A DNA stretch of 64,000 nt from positions 1 through 64,000 of the forward strand of contig JAFGLU010000017.1 in NCBI GenBank assembly GCA_016927865.1, given 5' to 3'. The position numbers and the translations under genes were made by a program. Numbering within the stretch: position 1 is the first letter of the stretch; each line of letters starts with the position of its first letter. Below are positions 45,630 through 56,040 of the stretch, piece by piece. The notes below the pieces were generated by a model. The model was not told the DNA's origin. It saw only the letters and a program-made list of their open reading frames with translations, and searched no databases. The stretch is from Anaerolineaceae bacterium (lineage in GTDB: Bacteria > Chloroflexota > Anaerolineae > Anaerolineales > Anaerolineaceae).

Positions 45630-46928
45630 TCACACCCGCTCGGGCGGCTCTTCCGGCGAAATTCCATCGGCCCGGTTGACAAGCGCGCCCACCGGCGCCG
45701 GGACGGGGCCTTGCAGCAGCGGATCATGGGTAGATTGCATCCATGCCTCCAGCCGCGCGCGCAGATCCGCTGCAACCGCCTGGTACTGCGGCTGGTCGAT
45801 CAGGTTGCAGGACTCGTTGGGATCAAAGAGCAGGTCGTACAACTGCTGGGGCTGCGGGGCGCGTTCGGCCCAACCGCCGCGCAGCAGCACCTCCTTGCTG
45901 GGGCTGTCATCCACGTTCGGCAGCACCGGCGAGGAGCGCTCTTCAAAGCGGCGAATATACTTATACCGTTGGGTGCGCACCGCGCGCTGCGGCTCGTAAG
46001 CCGCGTGATAAGTCACTTCGGCGTAGATTTCGGAGCGCACCGCTTCCACCTCGCCGCGCAAAACGGGCAAGAAAGACACTCCTTGCAACCAGGCAGGCTT
46101 TTCTGCCCCGGCCACCTCGCATAGCGTGGGAAACAAATCCACCTGGGAGATGAGCGCATCCACCACCCGCCCGCCGCCAAAAATGCTCGGCCCGCGCAGG
46201 ATGAACGAGACGCCGATGCCGTGATCAGTCAGCGTGCACTTCATGCCAGGGAAGGCAATGCCGTGGTCGGTGGTCGAAACCACCAGGGTGTTTTCGGCCA
46301 ACCCGGCCCGCTCCAGCGCATCCAGCACCGCCCCCACGCCCTCATCCAACTGCCGCACGCTGGCTTTGAAGCAGGCCATGTCGTAGCGCGTTTCGGGCGT
46401 GTCGGGCAGCGGCGCCGGTGGGCGGATGAAGTTGGCGTCCAGGGCCGAGTCGGGCGGAGGATAGACGCGGTGCGTTTCGTTGAAGCCCACATCCAGAAAG
46501 AAAGGCTGTTGCGGGGCCGAAGCCAGGAATTCTACGGCCCGCGGAACCACGTCCCAGACATGTCCCGAGGGGCATTCTACCACCCGCTGGTAACCGATCT
46601 GATGAGGGTCGCGGGCAACATGCTGCTCGCCAATTAAGGCAGAAGTGTATCCGGCGTTATGCAGCGCGTGAACAATATGCTGGGAGCGATCGTACAGATC
46701 GAAGCCGCGATGAGCCAGCCCCAACATGCCGCTGGAGTGGGCGCACTGTCCGGTGAGCAAGGCGGCTCGGCTGGGCGAGCAGGTGGGCGCGGCGCAAAAC
46801 GCCTGCCTGAAAAGCACACCGCTTTCAGCCAGGCGCCGCAGGTTGGGCGTCGGAATATTGTGGCCGTACGGCTCAATATAACGCCCCGTATCATGGGAGT
46901 GCAAGTAAAGAATGTTCAAACGGCTCAC
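45630..46928 (-). CDS. sulfatase family protein
   Basis: NILYLHSHDTGR, AAPTCSPSRAALLTGQ (CxPSR), VVSTTDHGIAFPGMK. Confidence 0.92.
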   Translation of the reverse strand: MSRLNILYLHSHDTGRYIEPYGHNIPTPNLRRLAESGVLFRQAFCAAPTCSPSRAALLTGQCAHSSGMLGLAHRGFDLYDRSQHIVHALHNAGYTSALIGEQHVARDPHQIGYQRVVECPSGHVWDVVPRAVEFLASAPQQPFFLDVGFNETHRVYPPPDSALDANFIRPPAPLPDTPETRYDMACFKASVRQLDEGVGAVLDALERAGLAENTLVVSTTDHGIAFPGMKCTLTDHGIGVSFILRGPSIFGGGRVVDALISQVDLFPTLCEVAGAEKPAWLQGVSFLPVLRGEVEAVRSEIYAEVTYHAAYEPQRAVRTQRYKYIRRFEERSSPVLPNVDDSPSKEVLLRGGWAERAPQPQQLYDLLFDPNESCNLIDQPQYQAVAADLRARLEAWMQSTHDPLLQGPVPAPVGALVNRADGISPEEPPERV

Positions 46929-47464
46929 AGGTACTTTTCCGCCATGAGCAAAGCCGCCAACGACTTGCCGTCCTGGATTTCACCGCTGCGGGCCATTTCC
47001 AGAGCACGCTTCACCGGGATGCGCTCGGTTTGCAAGAATTCGTCATCGTCCATCGGCAGGGGGTCGGGAGTCAGGCCGGTCGCCAAATATACGGTCATTT
47101 TCTCGCTGGAATACCCTGGCACCATGTAAAAAGTGCCTAGCAGAATCATCTGCCCGGCAGCCTGACCGGTCTCCTCGCGCACCTCGCGCGCCGCGCCTTC
47201 CAGCGGGTCCTCGTCTTCGTGCAGCACGCCCGCCGGCAGCTCGAGCAGATCGACTTTGGCCGCCACGCGATACTGGCGCACAAAATGGATCATGCCCTCG
47301 GCATCCACCGGCACCACCGTGACCGCGCCAAGGTGCTCCACCACGTCATAGGTTTGGGTGCGCCCGTCCGGCAGGCGGTATTCATGCACGGCTACATCAA
47401 AAATACGGCCAGAGTAGATCAATTTTCGGCTCAACAGGGAATAGTTCATCAGGTTCATCCTCAT
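46925..47464 (-). CDS. NUDIX hydrolase (ADP-ribose pyrophosphatase-like)
   Basis: Nudix box GVLHEDEDPLEGAAREVREETGQAAG; 4-nt overlap with sulfatase. Confidence 0.92.
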   Translation of the reverse strand: MRMNLMNYSLLSRKLIYSGRIFDVAVHEYRLPDGRTQTYDVVEHLGAVTVVPVDAEGMIHFVRQYRVAAKVDLLELPAGVLHEDEDPLEGAAREVREETGQAAGQMILLGTFYMVPGYSSEKMTVYLATGLTPDPLPMDDDEFLQTERIPVKRALEMARSGEIQDGKSLAALLMAEKYL

Positions 47465-47490
47465 AAGGAAGACAAGCAGAAAGGTTAAAC

Positions 47491-47535
47491 AACGCTACCG
47501 GCAGATATGGTCAGCACCCATCTGCCGGTAGCGTT
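47491..47535. terminator. hairpin downstream of LysM lipoprotein gene
   Basis: AACGCTACCGGCAGAT(47491-47506)/ATCTGCCGGTAGCGTT(47520-47535); lies between the two minus-strand genes. Confidence 0.6.
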
Positions 47536-47574
47536 CATAAACACATTTCAGAGAAAGAAGACTCGCTTAGCGGT

Positions 47575-48240
47575 CTAGGGGATGGTCAACTTCATCCCGG
47601 CTTTGACATCGCCCGGGCCGCCCAGGCCGTTGGCTGCCAGGATGGCTTCGGGAGAAACGTCGCCGAAGTAGCAAGCAATGGTGTAGACCGTGTCACCCGA
47701 AGCAACGGTATAGCTGCTGCCCTCATGCAAGGCGCGGCTGCCGTGGGCCGAGTTCCAATTGCCGCCGGTGGGCATCTTGAGCACGGTGCCCACCGCGGGG
47801 CGGGATTCCATGTTCATGCCGTTCAGGCTGAACAGGTCGCTCAGGTTCACATCATAGCGGCGCGCAATACAGATCGGCCATTCGCCCTTCTGCAAGGTGT
47901 AAGTGCTGGGGCGTTCCAGGGTCGGGATGGGCCGAGCGGCCTGCGCCTGCTGGACCTGCTGCTGCTCGGCTTGCACAGCCGAGGTGGCCGTGGGTTCAAC
48001 GCCGCCTCCCGCCTGGTCGCCGCCGCCGCCAGGGCCTTCCGGCGTGGCAGTGGCAACATTCGCGCTCTTGGCCTGTTCCGTCTGCGCGGCATACGTCGAG
48101 GCGGGAACGCTGGTCATGAAATCCAGCTCGCTGGGGGTTGCCGTGGCTTCCGGCTTCTTGGAAGCAGCCAGATTACACCCCGACAACGTGATCAACAAAG
48201 CAATCGCAATCAAAGCTACCAGTTTCGATGTCTTGTTCAT
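47575..48240 (-). CDS. LysM-domain lipoprotein
   Basis: Lipobox ITLSGCNLA; STYTLQKGEWPICIARRYDVNLSDLFSLNGM and SSYTVASGDTVYTIACYFGDVSPEAILAANGL. Confidence 0.85.
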   Translation of the reverse strand: MNKTSKLVALIAIALLITLSGCNLAASKKPEATATPSELDFMTSVPASTYAAQTEQAKSANVATATPEGPGGGGDQAGGGVEPTATSAVQAEQQQVQQAQAARPIPTLERPSTYTLQKGEWPICIARRYDVNLSDLFSLNGMNMESRPAVGTVLKMPTGGNWNSAHGSRALHEGSSYTVASGDTVYTIACYFGDVSPEAILAANGLGGPGDVKAGMKLTIP

Positions 48241-48594
48241 TTAACGATTCTCCTTCCTTTGTACATATTCGGGGTGTTCATCCCCCCACAAACAATTACT
48301 TCTGTTATGGATAGCAAATAATTAAAATACCGTTTTGATAGTAGCATAACCGTTCCAAAGCGTCAAGCGAGACACCCGGTAAATTTTTGACGCCCGGCTT
48401 CTATAAATCGGTTATCAATGAATGTTGCAAGAATCAAGCCAGAAAGATACCCTCTCAGAGGGGGAATGTGCATTTCGTCATACACCCCTGATGACGTTCT
48501 CCCTAACCTGTCTGACAAATTAACGGTAAGATTACTGTGGAGACGGACCACAGGACAATCTGGATAGCTTATTGCTGTCTCCTCCTTTGGCGAA

Positions 48595-48633
48595 GGCCTC
48601 CGTTGAGATAACTCACCGCTCTCAACGGAGGCC
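48595..48633. repeat. 14-bp-stem hairpin in long intergenic region
   Basis: GGCCTCCGTTGAGA-taactcaccgc-TCTCAACGGAGGCC. Confidence 0.65.
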
Positions 48634-48787
48634 AGCCATTTAAACGGGTCATGGGGAATCGGCAAAGAACCATTTAATCTGGTCACCCCATCCATCTTGG
48701 AATAAAATAGTACATGAACGTGTAGGTTGACGCATTCCAACCTACAAGCAATTGGCACTCACATGCTACCTCTCAAAGGAGCGAGAT

Positions 48788-49378
48788 ATGGATCCCCGCT
48801 GGCACGAGATTTTGCAGAAGATTGAACAGGGCTTACTCAGCCCCGAAGAAGGCGCTCGCCTGATGGCAGCACCGGTGGTTGAAGAGCCCCAGACGCACGA
48901 AGAAGTGCTGCCCGCTGAAGACCCCCTCGCTGAGCCTGAGCCTGACCCCCGTCTGGATTACTGGAAACGCTGGTGGATGGTACCGCTGTGGGTGGGTTTG
49001 TCGATCTTCGTGCTGGCAACCTGGCTGATGGCCTGGGCGCACCTGAACGAGCGCGGGTTCTGGTTTGTTTGTTCGTTCTTCCCGCTGGTGGGCGGCCTCT
49101 TCGTCGTGTTGCTGGGCTGGTGGAGTCAAAACGCCCGTTGGGTGCATGTGCGCGTGCGCGAAAAGCACGGCAAAAACATCGCCATTAGTATCCCTATTCC
49201 CATCGGCCTGGGCAAATGGTTCTTCCGTGTGTTCGGCAAGACCATTCCCGGCCTGCGCGATCAAGAGAAAGTACTCGATTCGATGCCCGAGATGCTGGAC
49301 GCCTTAAGCAAAAATAAAGAGCCACTCAGCGTTGAAGTCAACGATGGAGACGCCGAGGTGCAGGTCTACATTATCTAG
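48788..49378 (+). CDS. membrane protein with N-terminal SHOCT-like short helical region
   Basis: MDPRWHEILQKIEQGLLSPEEGARLMAA; two TM helices. Confidence 0.7.
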   Translation: MDPRWHEILQKIEQGLLSPEEGARLMAAPVVEEPQTHEEVLPAEDPLAEPEPDPRLDYWKRWWMVPLWVGLSIFVLATWLMAWAHLNERGFWFVCSFFPLVGGLFVVLLGWWSQNARWVHVRVREKHGKNIAISIPIPIGLGKWFFRVFGKTIPGLRDQEKVLDSMPEMLDALSKNKEPLSVEVNDGDAEVQVYII

Positions 49379-49426
49379 GTGTCTATTCACCGAGGATGGG
49401 GAACCTTTGCATAAGTAGTTACTAAT

Positions 49427-50635
49427 TTAGTGGTTTTCAGGGAAGCGATATGTAATCGCCAGGCCGCCCTCGGCGGTTTCACGGTACAGGTGCGGCAGAT
49501 CGCGCCCGGTCTGCTTCATCACCTTGACCACCTCGTCAAACGAAATGCGATGACTGCCGTCGGAATAGCTGGCAAAGGTGGCGCAGTCCAGGGCGCGCAT
49601 GGCGGCAAAGGCATTGCGCTCGATGCACGGAATTTGCACCAACCCGTTGACCGGGTCACAGGTCAGCCCCAGGTGATGTTCCAGCCCCATCTCGGCAGCA
49701 TACTCGATCTGGCGAATGGAGCCCCCCATGAGTTGGGTGGCGGCCGCCGCGGCCATGGCGCAGGCCGTGCCAATTTCGCCCTGGCAGCCCACTTCGGCCC
49801 CAGAGATGGAAGCATTGGTTTTAATCAAGTTACCCACCAGGCCGGCCGTAGCCAGAGCGCGCAGAAGATGAGTCCGGCTGGTATCCACAGTATCGTGAAT
49901 GTGGCGCAAGATGGACGGCAACACGCCACTGGAGCCGCAGGTGGGGGCGGTAACGATCAAACCGCCGGTGGCGTTTTCTTCCGCCACCGCCAGCGCATAA
50001 GCGGGTAAGTAACCCTCGCGCGTCGGGTGCCCACCGCCGAGCTTGATCTTGCGGTAAAAGGTCCAGGCCCGGCGTGCCAATCCCAGCCCGCCCGGTAGAA
50101 CGCCCTCATCGTGCAGACCGCGCGTCACCGATTCTTGCATCACGCGGTGAACCTCGGTCAGGTAGCTCCAAATTTCGGGGCCTTCGCAGTCTTCCACAAA
50201 CTCCCAAAAGGTCTTGCCGGTGCGCGTGCAGTGCTTGAGGATGTCCTGCATGGTCGTCAGCGGGTAAACGGAGACAGATCTCTCCTCCTCGCCTTCTGAA
50301 AGCAGCGCGCCACCGCCGATAGAATACACGCGCCAATCGCCCAATGAGTTTCCGGCTTCGTCCAGGGCGGCAAAATCCATGCCGTTGGGATGGTGGGGAA
50401 GAACTACATCGGCCTGCCAGACCAGCTCCACGGGGCGGGGAGACAGTGCATCCAAAATGGCTGCGTCGGTAAGGTGCCCGCGCCCGGTGGCAGCCAGGCT
50501 GCCGTAAAGCGTGACGCGGAAACTTACGGCGTTGGGGAAGCGCTCGCCAAATTGCTCGGCAGCGCGGCCCGGAGCCATGGTGTGGCTGCTAGAGGGGCCG
50601 TGACCGATTCGATATAAGAAGCGAAGGGATTCCAT
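49427..50635 (-). CDS. sdaA: L-serine ammonia-lyase
   Basis: GHGPSSSHTMAPGRAAEQF, TAPTCGSSGVLPSIL, GAEVGCQGEIGTACAMAAAA, GLTCDPVNGLVQIPCIERNA. Confidence 0.94.
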   Translation of the reverse strand: MESLRFLYRIGHGPSSSHTMAPGRAAEQFGERFPNAVSFRVTLYGSLAATGRGHLTDAAILDALSPRPVELVWQADVVLPHHPNGMDFAALDEAGNSLGDWRVYSIGGGALLSEGEEERSVSVYPLTTMQDILKHCTRTGKTFWEFVEDCEGPEIWSYLTEVHRVMQESVTRGLHDEGVLPGGLGLARRAWTFYRKIKLGGGHPTREGYLPAYALAVAEENATGGLIVTAPTCGSSGVLPSILRHIHDTVDTSRTHLLRALATAGLVGNLIKTNASISGAEVGCQGEIGTACAMAAAAATQLMGGSIRQIEYAAEMGLEHHLGLTCDPVNGLVQIPCIERNAFAAMRALDCATFASYSDGSHRISFDEVVKVMKQTGRDLPHLYRETAEGGLAITYRFPENH

Positions 50636-50715
50636 AGGCCCATTATACCTGTTCGGCAATTGAAAGCCCCTGCATTGAGGTGTTCGCGAGGCTATAATAA
50701 CCCTACGGAGGACTC

Positions 50716-51468
50716 ATGCCATTCATCTCTCTCAACGGACACCCTCTTTTTTACCGCGAACAGGGCAGCGGGCCGCTGCTCATCATCCTGCCTGGCAACA
50801 CAGCTTCCTCGGCCTGCCACGAACAAGAGCTGGCCGAATTTGGCCGCAGATATCACGCCGTGGCTCTGGATTTGCTGGGTACGGGCCAGTCGCAGCGCCT
50901 GGAGACCTGGCCTGAGGATTGGTGGCAGCAAGCCGCGCAAGATGCCCTGGCGCTCATCCCGGCTCTGGGGCAGCAGCAAGCCATCCTGGTGGGCACCAGT
51001 GGCGGCGCGGTAGCCGCTTTGTGGGCTGCCATCCTGAACCCTGCCAGGGTAAAAACCGTCATCGCCGACAGCCTGACCAAAACCATGCGACCGGAAGATC
51101 TGCGAGCCGAAGTCCGTGCGCGCGAGCAGAAAACACCCGGCCAGGTAGCGTTTTGGAGCAAGGCCCACGGAGCCGAATGGGAACAAGTCGTGGCAGCCGA
51201 TAACCGCATCTTGCTGGCTTTTGCCGACCAGGGCGGGAACTGGTTCGAGGGGAGGTTAAAGGAAATCCGTTGCCCGGTGCTCTTCAGCGGCAGCCTGCAA
51301 GATGAGCTTCTCCCAGAAATCGGCGAGCAAATGCCCCGCATGGCCGCCCAGGTTGCCGAAAGCGAGGTCTTCCTGGTTAATGGCGGCGGACACCCACTCA
51401 TGTGGTCCCGCCCGGCGGCTTTTCACGCCATGGCTGCGGCATTTCTGGAACAAATTGAGCGAATGTAA
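50716..51468 (+). CDS. alpha/beta fold hydrolase
   Basis: LLIILPGNTASSACHEQEL, AILVGTSGGAVAALWAA, C-terminal GGGHPLMWSRP. Confidence 0.88.
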   Translation: MPFISLNGHPLFYREQGSGPLLIILPGNTASSACHEQELAEFGRRYHAVALDLLGTGQSQRLETWPEDWWQQAAQDALALIPALGQQQAILVGTSGGAVAALWAAILNPARVKTVIADSLTKTMRPEDLRAEVRAREQKTPGQVAFWSKAHGAEWEQVVAADNRILLAFADQGGNWFEGRLKEIRCPVLFSGSLQDELLPEIGEQMPRMAAQVAESEVFLVNGGGHPLMWSRPAAFHAMAAAFLEQIERM

Positions 51469-51538
51469 TGCACTTGTAATGGGTTTTTAGCGGCGGCGGG
51501 TTTCCAGTTGGAGATAAACCTCGTATAATTGGAGTATT

Positions 51539-52843
51539 ATGGTTAACGAACGACTCTTCTCCGCTGGGCTGCGCCTCATTACAAAAACCCAACTCAACCT
51601 CCAACCCGCAGCCCGCCCCACCCTTCCGGACCCGATTTCTGGCCGGAAATATATGCTTTACGCTCACGTCCCGTTCTGCGAGACGCTATGCCCATACTGC
51701 TCGTTCAATCGCTATACCTTTGACGAGACCAACGCTCGCTCATACTTCCAAAGCCTGCGCGAAGAAATGCGCATGGTCAAGCGCTTGGGCTACGATTTCG
51801 AGTCCATGTACGTGGGCGGGGGTACGCCCACTATTTTGCCCGACGAACTGGCCCAAACCATTGACCTTGCCCGTTCACTGTTTGGCATTCGCGAAGTATC
51901 CTGCGAAACCAATCCCAACCACCTGACCCCCGAGATGGTCGATATCCTGGGCACCCGCGTCCAGCGCATGTCGGTGGGCGTGCAGAGCTTTGACGACGAC
52001 CTGCTGCGCAAGGTGAACCGCTACGAGCGTTTTGGCTCGGGCGAGATGATTTTGGAGCGTCTGAAAGCAGTGAATGGGGGCTTCGCTTCGCTCAACGTGG
52101 ACATGATTTTTAACTTTCCAGGCCAAAGCGAAGCCGTTCTGCTCAACGATATCCGCATGGTGATCGATTCGGGAGCCAACCAAACCACATTCTACCCATT
52201 GATGACCTCGCCCTCAGTAGACCGAGCCCTCAAGCGCACCGTAGGCGAGGTAACCCACGATCACGAGGCCAGCGACTATGCCTTGATTGCCCGCGAGCTT
52301 TCCCGCCATTTCGAGCTTTCCACCGCCTGGACCTTCTCACGCATCGGCGGCGGGCTGATCGACGAGTACATCATTAAATATGATGACTACGTCGGCATCG
52401 GCTCTGGTTCCTTTAGCTACCTGAACGGCACCCTGCTGGTGAACACCTTTTCATTAAAGGATTACCGCCAGCGCATCGCCGCACACCTGGCTCCGCTCTC
52501 GGGAATGAGGCGTTTCAACCGCCATGTGACCATGTGGTACCACCTGATGATGGACCTGTTTGGACTGCGGCTAGAAAAGGCACGCTTCAAGGAGCGCTTC
52601 GGGGTGTCCATCGAGCTGGCCCTGCCCGCCGAACTAGCCTTCTTCCGCTTGAATGGTGCTTTTGACCAGGACGATGCCGAGGCCATTACCCTGACCCCCA
52701 CAGGACGCTACTTGCTGGTGGTGATGATGCGCGAGTTTTTCTCGGGCATCAATCGTGTCCGTGACCAGGCTCGCCAGTCTTCTGGAAATTTGTGCAGCCT
52801 GGATAACCAGAGCCTGTTTCCTTACCCGCGCGCCAGCGCATAA
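51539..52843 (+). CDS. radical SAM coproporphyrinogen III oxidase-family (HemW/HemN-like) protein
   Basis: YAHVPFCETLCPYCSFNRY, YVGGGTPTIL, VQRMSVGVQSFDDDLLRKVNR. Confidence 0.85.
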   Translation: MVNERLFSAGLRLITKTQLNLQPAARPTLPDPISGRKYMLYAHVPFCETLCPYCSFNRYTFDETNARSYFQSLREEMRMVKRLGYDFESMYVGGGTPTILPDELAQTIDLARSLFGIREVSCETNPNHLTPEMVDILGTRVQRMSVGVQSFDDDLLRKVNRYERFGSGEMILERLKAVNGGFASLNVDMIFNFPGQSEAVLLNDIRMVIDSGANQTTFYPLMTSPSVDRALKRTVGEVTHDHEASDYALIARELSRHFELSTAWTFSRIGGGLIDEYIIKYDDYVGIGSGSFSYLNGTLLVNTFSLKDYRQRIAAHLAPLSGMRRFNRHVTMWYHLMMDLFGLRLEKARFKERFGVSIELALPAELAFFRLNGAFDQDDAEAITLTPTGRYLLVVMMREFFSGINRVRDQARQSSGNLCSLDNQSLFPYPRASA

Positions 52844-52850
52844 AACGATC

Positions 52851-52895
52851 AAAACCGATCTGTTTGGTGCGCAAGTCCTTGACAGATCGGTTTTT
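52851..52895 (+). terminator. intrinsic terminator
   Basis: AAAACCGATCTGT(52851-52863)/ACAGATCGGTTTTT(52882-52895). Confidence 0.8.
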
Positions 52896-52951
52896 CGGAT
52901 ACCCCGCCGAAGTGCGCACAGCAGCGGTGGTTTAACCCGTTTTAACAAGGG

Positions 52952-52980
52952 TTGCCAATAAAGTGATTCACATATATAAT
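52952..52980 (+). promoter_or_regulatory. sigma70-type promoter for rpsA-like gene
   Basis: TTGCCA(52952-52957)-N17-TATAAT(52975-52980). Confidence 0.75.
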
Positions 52981-53017
52981 GTGGAGTAATCTTAACCACC
53001 GGAGAGAAGAAGCTGTT

Positions 53018-54244
53018 ATGGATCAGAACGATGCCCAACTCGAGCAGGGAATGACGGCCGAAAACCCTGAAAATAATGCCGACAACCACAACATGGCATC
53101 CTTGCTAGAGAAGGAAGGCCTGGGATTGGATTTCCCCCAACAGGGTGAAATTCGGACCGGCGTTGTAGCAAGCATCAGCCCAAACCAAATTTTGGTTAGC
53201 GTGGGCACCAAGTCCGAAGGCGTAATTAGCGGGCGCGAGCTCGAAGCGATTCCGCCAGAAGAATTGGCCGCGCTGGAAGTCAACCAGGAGATCCCGGTAT
53301 ACGTGATCAACCCGGAAGACTCAAACGGCAACCTGGTGCTCTCCTATACCCGCGCCCGTGAAGAAGTAAGCTGGCAGAAGATCGAAGAAATGCTGGCCTC
53401 CAAAGACTCTTGCCACAGCAAGATCGTTGGGTACAACAAGGGCGGGTTGATCGTGCCCGTCGAGGGTCTGCGCGGGTTTGTTCCCGCCTCACAAATTAGC
53501 CTTTCCCGCCGCGCGGGGATGAGCGGCGAGACCCCCGAACAGCGCTGGAGCAAGATGGTTGGCGAAGAAATCGACGTGTGTGTCATCGAAGTCGATCGCG
53601 AACGCCGCCGCTTAATCCTTTCTGAGCGCGCCGCCAGCACCGAAACCCGCGAAACCCTCAAGGAACGCGTGATCGAAGAACTGAAGGAAGGCGAAGTTCG
53701 CAACGGGCGCGTTACCAGCCTGGCAGAGTTCGGCGCTTTCGTCAACATCAACGGAGCCGACGGCCTGGTGCACCTGTCCGAGATCTCCTGGGACCGCATC
53801 AACCATCCCAGCGAAGTGCTCAAGGTTGGACAGGATGTCAAGGTCAAGGTTATCAGCATCGACCGCGACAAGAAACGCATCGGCTTGTCCCTTCGCCAAC
53901 TGCAGGACGATCCCTGGATGGACCGCACCACGCGCTTCCAGATCGGCATGCTGGTGGAAGCGACCATCACTCGCCTGACCAAATTCGGCGCGTTTGCCCG
54001 TCTCGAGAAAGACCTGGAAGGGTTGATCCACATCTCTGAGATCAGCGAAAAACGCATCGACCATCCCAAGGAAGTCCTCAAGGAAGGCGATACCGTCACC
54101 CTGCGCATCATCAAGATCGACCCGGCCAACCACCGTATTGGTCTCAGCCTGCGCCGCGTAGACTCTCAAGCCTACGCCGACCTGGACTGGCAATCGCTCG
54201 AGCAGGTCATGGACGATCTGACCGACGACGAGCCGGCCGCTTAG
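53018..54244 (+). CDS. rpsA: 30S ribosomal protein S1-like (four S1 domains)
   Basis: GEIRTGVVASISPNQILVSVGTKSEGVI; GEVRNGRVTSLAEFGAFVNINGADGLVHLSEISWDRINHPSEVLKVGQDVKVKV; last S1 repeat similar. Confidence 0.92.
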   Translation: MDQNDAQLEQGMTAENPENNADNHNMASLLEKEGLGLDFPQQGEIRTGVVASISPNQILVSVGTKSEGVISGRELEAIPPEELAALEVNQEIPVYVINPEDSNGNLVLSYTRAREEVSWQKIEEMLASKDSCHSKIVGYNKGGLIVPVEGLRGFVPASQISLSRRAGMSGETPEQRWSKMVGEEIDVCVIEVDRERRRLILSERAASTETRETLKERVIEELKEGEVRNGRVTSLAEFGAFVNINGADGLVHLSEISWDRINHPSEVLKVGQDVKVKVISIDRDKKRIGLSLRQLQDDPWMDRTTRFQIGMLVEATITRLTKFGAFARLEKDLEGLIHISEISEKRIDHPKEVLKEGDTVTLRIIKIDPANHRIGLSLRRVDSQAYADLDWQSLEQVMDDLTDDEPAA

Positions 54245-54260
54245 TCAACAAAGAAATAAA

Positions 54261-54285
54261 GAGCGCACCGGCTGGTGCGCTCTTT
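54261..54285 (+). terminator. intrinsic terminator after rpsA
   Basis: GAGCGCACC-ggct-GGTGCGCTC followed by TTTTC. Confidence 0.85.
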
Positions 54286-54311
54286 TCTTTTCTTAATCTC
54301 CCTTTTCCAAA

Positions 54312-55451
54312 ATGTCCCCTTACTGGATCATCGACGCACATCAGGATATGGCGTATAACGCGCTCAGCTTTGGGCGCGATTATCTCCTTTCGGCTGCCGA
54401 AACGCGCCGCCTGGAACATAACACCCCCGTCGTCGAGCGCAACGGCCACACCATGCTGGGTTGGCCTGAATTCCAGCGCGGGCAGGTGGCCCTCATCTGC
54501 GCCACCCTGTTCATCGCCCCGCAAGGCTCAGGCGGTGGCTCTTGGGAAACGCAGGTGTACCGTGATGCCCGCCAGGCCGAATCGCTCTGGCAGGGTCAGA
54601 TAGACTACTACCGCCGGCTGGCGGGCGATCATCCCGACCACTTCCGCCTGGTGACCAACCGTACAGAATTGGCCGATACACTGGCCCCCTGGATGGCTGA
54701 ACCCGCCGAGCTGCCCCCGCCCGCGACCGAAGAGCAGGAGCCCGCCCGGCGCGTAACGCACCCGGTGGGACTGGTGCTGATCATGGAAGGCGCGGGCGGT
54801 CTGAAGGAACCCAAACAGATCGAACGCTGGTGGGAAGCCGGCGTGCGCATCGTCGGGCCGGTGTGGTCTGGCAGCCGCTTCTGCGGCAGCAACATGGAGC
54901 CGAGCAGCTTCACCCGCGAAGGGCTGGAGTTGCTGGAAGTGATGGCGGGGCTGGGAATGACCCTGGACGTCTCGCACATGAGCGAGAAGGCCGTGCTGCA
55001 AGCCGTCGACGCCTATGAAGGCAACATCGTCGCTACACACGCCAATGCCCGTGCCCTGCTCAAACACCCCGAAGACGAGCGCCACCTCTCTGATCTGTGC
55101 ATTCGCCGCCTGGTGGAGCGGGAGGCCGTCATCGGCATTCTACCCTTTGGCAAGTTCCTTCGCCCAGGCTGGACCTCGCATGACGCAGCCGCCCTGACCA
55201 CCTTTGACCACATCGTGGCCCACATCGATCACATTTGCCAAATCGCCGGCGCTGCCCACCATGTGGGGCTGGGCAGCGATTTTGATGGGGGCTGGGGCTG
55301 GCCTCACGCCACCGTTGAACTCAACTCTATTGCCGATTTCCAAAAACTGGCTCCCCGGCTGGCCGCTTCGGGCTATAATGAAAGGGAGATTGGTTTGATC
55401 CTGGGTGAAAACTGGCGCGCCGCGCTCGAAAGGAGCCTCCCCCCGGCATGA
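54312..55451 (+). CDS. membrane dipeptidase (peptidase M19)
   Basis: IIDAHQDMAYNAL, LVLIMEGAGGL, LDVSHMSEKAVLQA, VGLGSDFDGGWGWP, ILGENWRAALE. Confidence 0.9.
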   Translation: MSPYWIIDAHQDMAYNALSFGRDYLLSAAETRRLEHNTPVVERNGHTMLGWPEFQRGQVALICATLFIAPQGSGGGSWETQVYRDARQAESLWQGQIDYYRRLAGDHPDHFRLVTNRTELADTLAPWMAEPAELPPPATEEQEPARRVTHPVGLVLIMEGAGGLKEPKQIERWWEAGVRIVGPVWSGSRFCGSNMEPSSFTREGLELLEVMAGLGMTLDVSHMSEKAVLQAVDAYEGNIVATHANARALLKHPEDERHLSDLCIRRLVEREAVIGILPFGKFLRPGWTSHDAAALTTFDHIVAHIDHICQIAGAAHHVGLGSDFDGGWGWPHATVELNSIADFQKLAPRLAASGYNEREIGLILGENWRAALERSLPPA

Positions 55452-55960
55452 CCGTAGCACCATCCGTACCATCCCCGCTTCCCAATATCGAAAGTAACAC
55501 CCGCCCGCGAAATGCATGGCGCAAACGCGCTCGCAGCGGAATGGTCATCACCCTGATCGGGTTGATTGTCTTTCTCATTGGCGCGCAGCCCAGCATGTTT
55601 GGTCTGGACCGCAGCCCGGTGATTGGCTTCGTGCAAATTGCGGTTTTCCTGGTCGGCCTGGCCATCATCTGCCTGGGTGGCTACACCAGCCTGAAGGCCC
55701 TATGGCAGGGCCACCCTACCAGCATCGCTGCTGACATCGGCCAGCGCCTGGTAGCCACCGGCTATGTGATTGCCGTGTTTGCCGGGATGGCGGATGTGTT
55801 TGGCATGGGCAGCCACCCGCTGAGCGGTGTGCCCTATTTTGGAGAATGGCAGGCCCGCGGCGTGCAAATTGGACAAGCCTTCATCGCCATTGGTTTCTTG
55901 CTTCTGCTCCCCTTCCAAAGCCCCTCATCCGGCACAACCGATCACGAACCCAAAAAATAA
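55448..55960 (+). CDS. hypothetical membrane protein
   Basis: About four hydrophobic helices; ATGA overlap with dipeptidase. Confidence 0.65.
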   Translation: MTVAPSVPSPLPNIESNTRPRNAWRKRARSGMVITLIGLIVFLIGAQPSMFGLDRSPVIGFVQIAVFLVGLAIICLGGYTSLKALWQGHPTSIAADIGQRLVATGYVIAVFAGMADVFGMGSHPLSGVPYFGEWQARGVQIGQAFIAIGFLLLLPFQSPSSGTTDHEPKK

Positions 55961-55975
55961 ACATCGGCTATATTC

Positions 55976-56028
55976 CCGAATTTAAGACATTTGCGGGTGC
56001 TTGGCACCCGCAAATGTCTTAAATTCGG
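55976..56028. terminator. 25-bp perfect hairpin between convergent genes
   Basis: CCGAATTTAAGACATTTGCGGGTGC-ttg-GCACCCGCAAATGTCTTAAATTCGG. Confidence 0.88.
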
Positions 56029-56040
56029 ACACTTTCTTAC

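Noticed and set aside
48363-48758. 131-aa minus ORF in the LysM/48788 intergenic region
   Set aside because: No motif, contains a hairpin-rich segment (48595-48633), atypical composition; not enough to call a gene.
49405-49430. Isolated AGTAGTTAC next to sdaA as a TIR end
   Set aside because: No partner TIR or direct repeat could be located; too short to support.
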